A stretch of 64,000 nucleotides of DNA from Anadara kagoshimensis (lineage: Eukaryota; Mollusca; Bivalvia; Arcoida; Arcidae). Positions 60,926-64,000 of the stretch are shown in pieces. The notes under the pieces were generated by a model. It did not search any database, was not told where the DNA came from, and was given only the letters and a program-made list of their open reading frames with translations. The stretch's first letter is position 1. Every line of letters begins with the position of its first letter. The stretch spans positions 23,353,928 to 23,417,927 of the forward strand of contig CM037865.1 in assembly GCA_021292105.1 (NCBI GenBank). Direction: 5' to 3'. The position numbers and the translations under genes are program-made.

Positions 60926-61614
60926 GAACCATAGTACTTAAGCACAATTACTCCACTCCACTCTGCTCTACACATTTGATAAGGAAACCTTACACATGTA
61001 GATATATGCAAACGTTATCTTATCTTTGTATGTCGTTAAAATATTTAAAAAGTGTTTTCAATGATTTGATAATATTTCAAATCAAACTTTGAGTGAAATC
61101 AAAAGAAAAGAAAAAACTTTCAACTTCTTCATAAACATCATAATCTTTTATATAAACGTGTACAAGATAAATGAGAATCTAGTACTTATGTGTTAAATAG
61201 TCTTAAATCAAAATAAGTAGATATTGGACTGATAAGAAACGAGAAAACATAGAAATACTGAAGATGATTATAATTCTTGATCACGAAATGGAATTCGTTT
61301 TAAGCCAATCAAATCGCTGATGAAATTTACATCCCACTTCCTTGTTTTACTATAAACAAGATTTTCAGAAAATAAATTAGCGAAACGATTAACTTAATGA
61401 CATGTTTATATTTGTTACTAAGTATCTAAAGCATTATCATAATCATTAGAAATCTCTTGTCGAGGCGATTTGTGTCTAATTTTAGAATTCGAATTAGTGA
61501 CATAAAGACTTAATGAAGTAAAAATATTCAGTAATGTTAGATAATAATCTAAGTAAAGAGCTAATTTGTAGTAACAAGTTCAAAGTGTTAATTATGTTAC
61601 AATGTAAACTACAG

Positions 61615-61823
61615 TACAGACATGTCGAAAATTTAACACCCAAAAACAGTCGAAGACCGGCTGTCGAGTCACCGACCAACCGATAGCTAGAGACCGAAAA
61701 CCTGTCGAGAGACACATAGCTGCCGTGGAAAAGCTTACGAAATATAGGCAACAAAGAAACGAGATGTGCTGCCGATTTTGTTCCAATTCGTTAGCTTAGT
61801 GTTAAATTTTCGACAGGACTGTA
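61615..61823 (-). mobile_element. MITE-1, copy 7
   Basis: TACAGACATGTCGAAAATTT and TTAGTGTTAAATTTTCGACA...GGACTGTA ends, 209 bp. Overlapping minus-strand ORFs are shadows. Confidence 0.9.
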
Positions 61824-62742
61824 TTTCATTTTATGTGCGACTTTTAGATATTTTTGGTATTTGTTTTCGGAGATGGGGGATCATTTTTAGATAAGTATGT
61901 TATTGAAGGTCACAAAAAGTGTTGAAACTTTATTTTAATATATATGTATAGTTCATATTCAAAAGAAATAAGTAATTATAAAAATAGCCCGAAAAATGAG
62001 TTAAAACGTATTGATTTCAAAAAAGCCTTTGATTCAATAATTGATAAGCTTAAGAACCACCCCTCTAGTAGAAGACAATTAATTTCACCTTGACCTTGAA
62101 ATAGATATAAGTAGTTTACCTACCATTAAATGTTTAAATAAATTCTTACCTATATACATATATCTGTTGACATTGATTTCTCAATTAATAAATAAGGGTT
62201 TGGTCTCCCCTATAATATTTGCAGAAACTCTTATATTCATTTCCCACGCAATTGGAAAATCCTTTAGTCCATATATCAACATGCCTTTAGCAGACCTATC
62301 CCAACACTTCAATTGTTTTGTGAAGAGGTGTCAATTTGTTGTGATTTTATTTATATTTTCTATTCCATGAAATAGTAAACATTGGTTAATTGTAAATAAA
62401 AATGTACTCCCGTGTCAAATATAGTAAAATATTTGGATATTTTTGGAAAACATGTATGACAAGGACAAATTTCAAACAAACACAGAACAAATTGACTAAA
62501 GAAAAATCTTTAGACATATGTGATAATCGGATTAAAAATTCCGATGTTTTTTCCTGTGTTATAAGTTTTCTTTTCTTTTCCTTCAATTTTATTCCATGTT
62601 TGTCGATGATGAGGTCACTAGACAATTGATCATTTAGCATATTTCTTTAACAATAACCGTCATGATTTTTTTCTCTGACGTGAAATTACAAGGAAGCTTT
62701 GATGTTCTTGTACAAAATCAAACAAAAATTGCAGACCCTACT

Positions 62743-63083
62743 CAGGGGCGTAGCTGGGGTGTTTATGATGTGGACGCCTAAAGAGGGCAGGGGGTTTGGG
62801 GGCCGCCCTGATGCGAATTTTCGGCCCTCCAGGGCGCTATTTATCATTTTTCTTATAATTTTATGCTATGCTGTTTTTGTCGTTCGTTTGAGGACTGGTT
62901 CATTCTTAAACCTGAAGACGAGGTACAAGGGGATCTGATGTTGTATGGCATAAGCACTACGAAAACAACACACTCAATAATTGAGAAAGTCAAGTTAAAA
63001 TGGGAGTTCAATTAATATAGGGGTGAAGTTAAACGGAGGAGAGGAAATATATTAGTAAATATATTGCGTTAATACATAATGAG

Positions 63084-63139
<56 letters not shown>

Positions 63140-63194
63140 GAAAACGACGATGTGGACGTTTTTGCGTACAAACGTACGCCTGGCTACGCCCCTG
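62743..63194. mobile_element. hAT-like non-autonomous element
   Basis: CAGGGGCGTAGCTGGG at the left and CCTGGCTACGCCCCTG at the right form a 16-bp TIR with one mismatch. Both subterminal regions carry ATGTGGACG. 452 bp, with a (CT)n plus poly(T) tract at 63083-63137 and no transposase. No clean 8-bp target duplication is visible (ACCCTACT against CAGTACTG). Confidence 0.75.
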
Positions 63195-63727
63195 CAGTAC
63201 TGCAGACTTGTGTTTAGATGGCGACAGTGAACTTCAGTAGTAATGACATTCCAAAACATTTATACTTTTCGTTTCTTCAGTATATTTTTGTGTTGGCTTT
63301 ATTTGATCTCATTTTTTCAATCTGCTATTGATCAGGACCCGTTTGTTCAAAGCTTCGTTAGTTTAACCAAATGGTAGTGAAATTAGAAAATGTGAAATTC
63401 AAAAGAATTGTTATGGACATAAAGTATCAACTTAAATAGCTTCTTTCGATATTAGCAAATTATGGCGAGCAAAGTAATTCCTCTTTGCATATCCGCTTTT
63501 TTTGCATGTCAGATTTCAATACCTGTCGACATCTTCTTCGTTATAATTCTTGTCATATGTCGCCTAATGAATTCATAGCTTTTTTCTTCCATATTAATAT
63601 TCTGACTTATTGTTCTTCCGATCGATAAGATGAACACTAGATAGGCACATGATGACATCAGTTAATGGGCTTCACAAATGAGTTACGATATACACTTATG
63701 GTGGATAGATATCCGGGTGGATTATTG

Positions 63728-63822
63728 GAGTGTTACACCCCAGTCAAGATTCTTTCACTTATGCCAAGGCGGTCAGTACTGTGCGAAAACTAGTTACCGG
63801 AGAAACCACTTTCCTCCAGAAA
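63728..63822 (-). mobile_element. SINE family B fragment
   Basis: Tail and central part: CACCCCAGTCAAGATTCTTT, GGCGGTCAGTACTGTG and CCGGAGAAACCACTTTCCTC. It ends about 50 bp before a family A tail in the same orientation. Confidence 0.65.
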
Positions 63823-63871
63823 GCCTATTCCGTATCCCAGTTAAGAGAGATTGGATGGTGATTGATTGATT

Positions 63872-64000
63872 GAATGAGGATTTACGTCCAAGTTAAGAAT
63901 ATTTCATTTACATCGCGACGACGTCGCCATCTACAGATAACGTGACAGAAGTTTTGTAGTCCGTTAGCGAGGGTTGTTTAACGTGACATGCCTGTGTGAC
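63872..64000 (-). mobile_element. SINE family A 3' part, cut by the window end
   Basis: Minus-strand tail at 63880-63930 (ACGTCCAAGTTAAGAATATT, ATCGCGACGACGTCGCC) running into the body. The head would lie past position 64000. Confidence 0.75.

Larger units (their letters stand above)
58942..62742. other. non-coding stretch, no gene recognised
   Basis: Holds SINE B pieces at 59570 and 60832 and a MITE-1 at 61615. A plus frame of 90 codons at 60484-60756 follows an acceptor-like TTTTTAAAAACAG, but it has no family resemblance and I do not call it a gene. Confidence 0.5.

Overview
The window is AT-rich eukaryotic nuclear DNA with one recognisable protein-coding gene, many tRNA-derived SINEs, several families of short inverted-repeat elements, long (CT)n/(GA)n runs and minisatellites. 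A compact intron-bearing animal gene, SINEs with a conserved 3' domain, and very frequent CT microsatellites fit a lophotrochozoan, most likely a bivalve mollusc. The organism is an inference from repeat style, not from a search.

The gene is a complete D-type cyclin on the minus strand (29209 down to 22719). Five coding exons with GT/AG borders give a 293-residue protein. It has the Rb-binding LxCxE motif, the MRxxxxxW docking patch, the cyclin box, and a C-terminal Thr-Pro degron in a TPTDV context. Exon borders match those I recall for vertebrate D cyclins: exons 2 and 3 are 216 and 160 bp, with the same phases. A TATA box with an initiator-like site lies about 300 bp upstream of the start codon. 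An NRF1-like site, an 18-bp palindrome and a CCAAT/GC-box pair lie further out. Downstream, about 4 kb of very AT-rich sequence (18.7-22.7 kb) may be the 3' UTR or 3' flank.

Layout: 1-18.7 kb is non-coding, with a few mobile-element relics, (GA)n arrays and an Asp-codon-like GAY repeat. From 18.7 to 30.4 kb lie the cyclin D gene and its flanks, nearly free of the repeat families seen elsewhere. From 31 to 64 kb I see no convincing gene but many repeats: three tRNA-headed SINE families (A, B, C), a 140-216 bp element with TIRs beginning TACAGACCTGTCG (seven copies over the window), a second family ending TGTAACAACTC that carries CCTAATGAAGTCC motifs, tiny foldback elements, a hAT-like element, and minisatellites with 29-, 35-, 37- and 61-bp units. 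Two of the minisatellites appear to have grown out of mobile elements.

No CRISPR, operon, phage or bacterial feature is present. Apart from the cyclin, the open reading frames are short and either repeat-derived or of chance length. Family assignments for repeats come from comparing copies inside this window by eye, so boundaries are good to about 5-20 bp.
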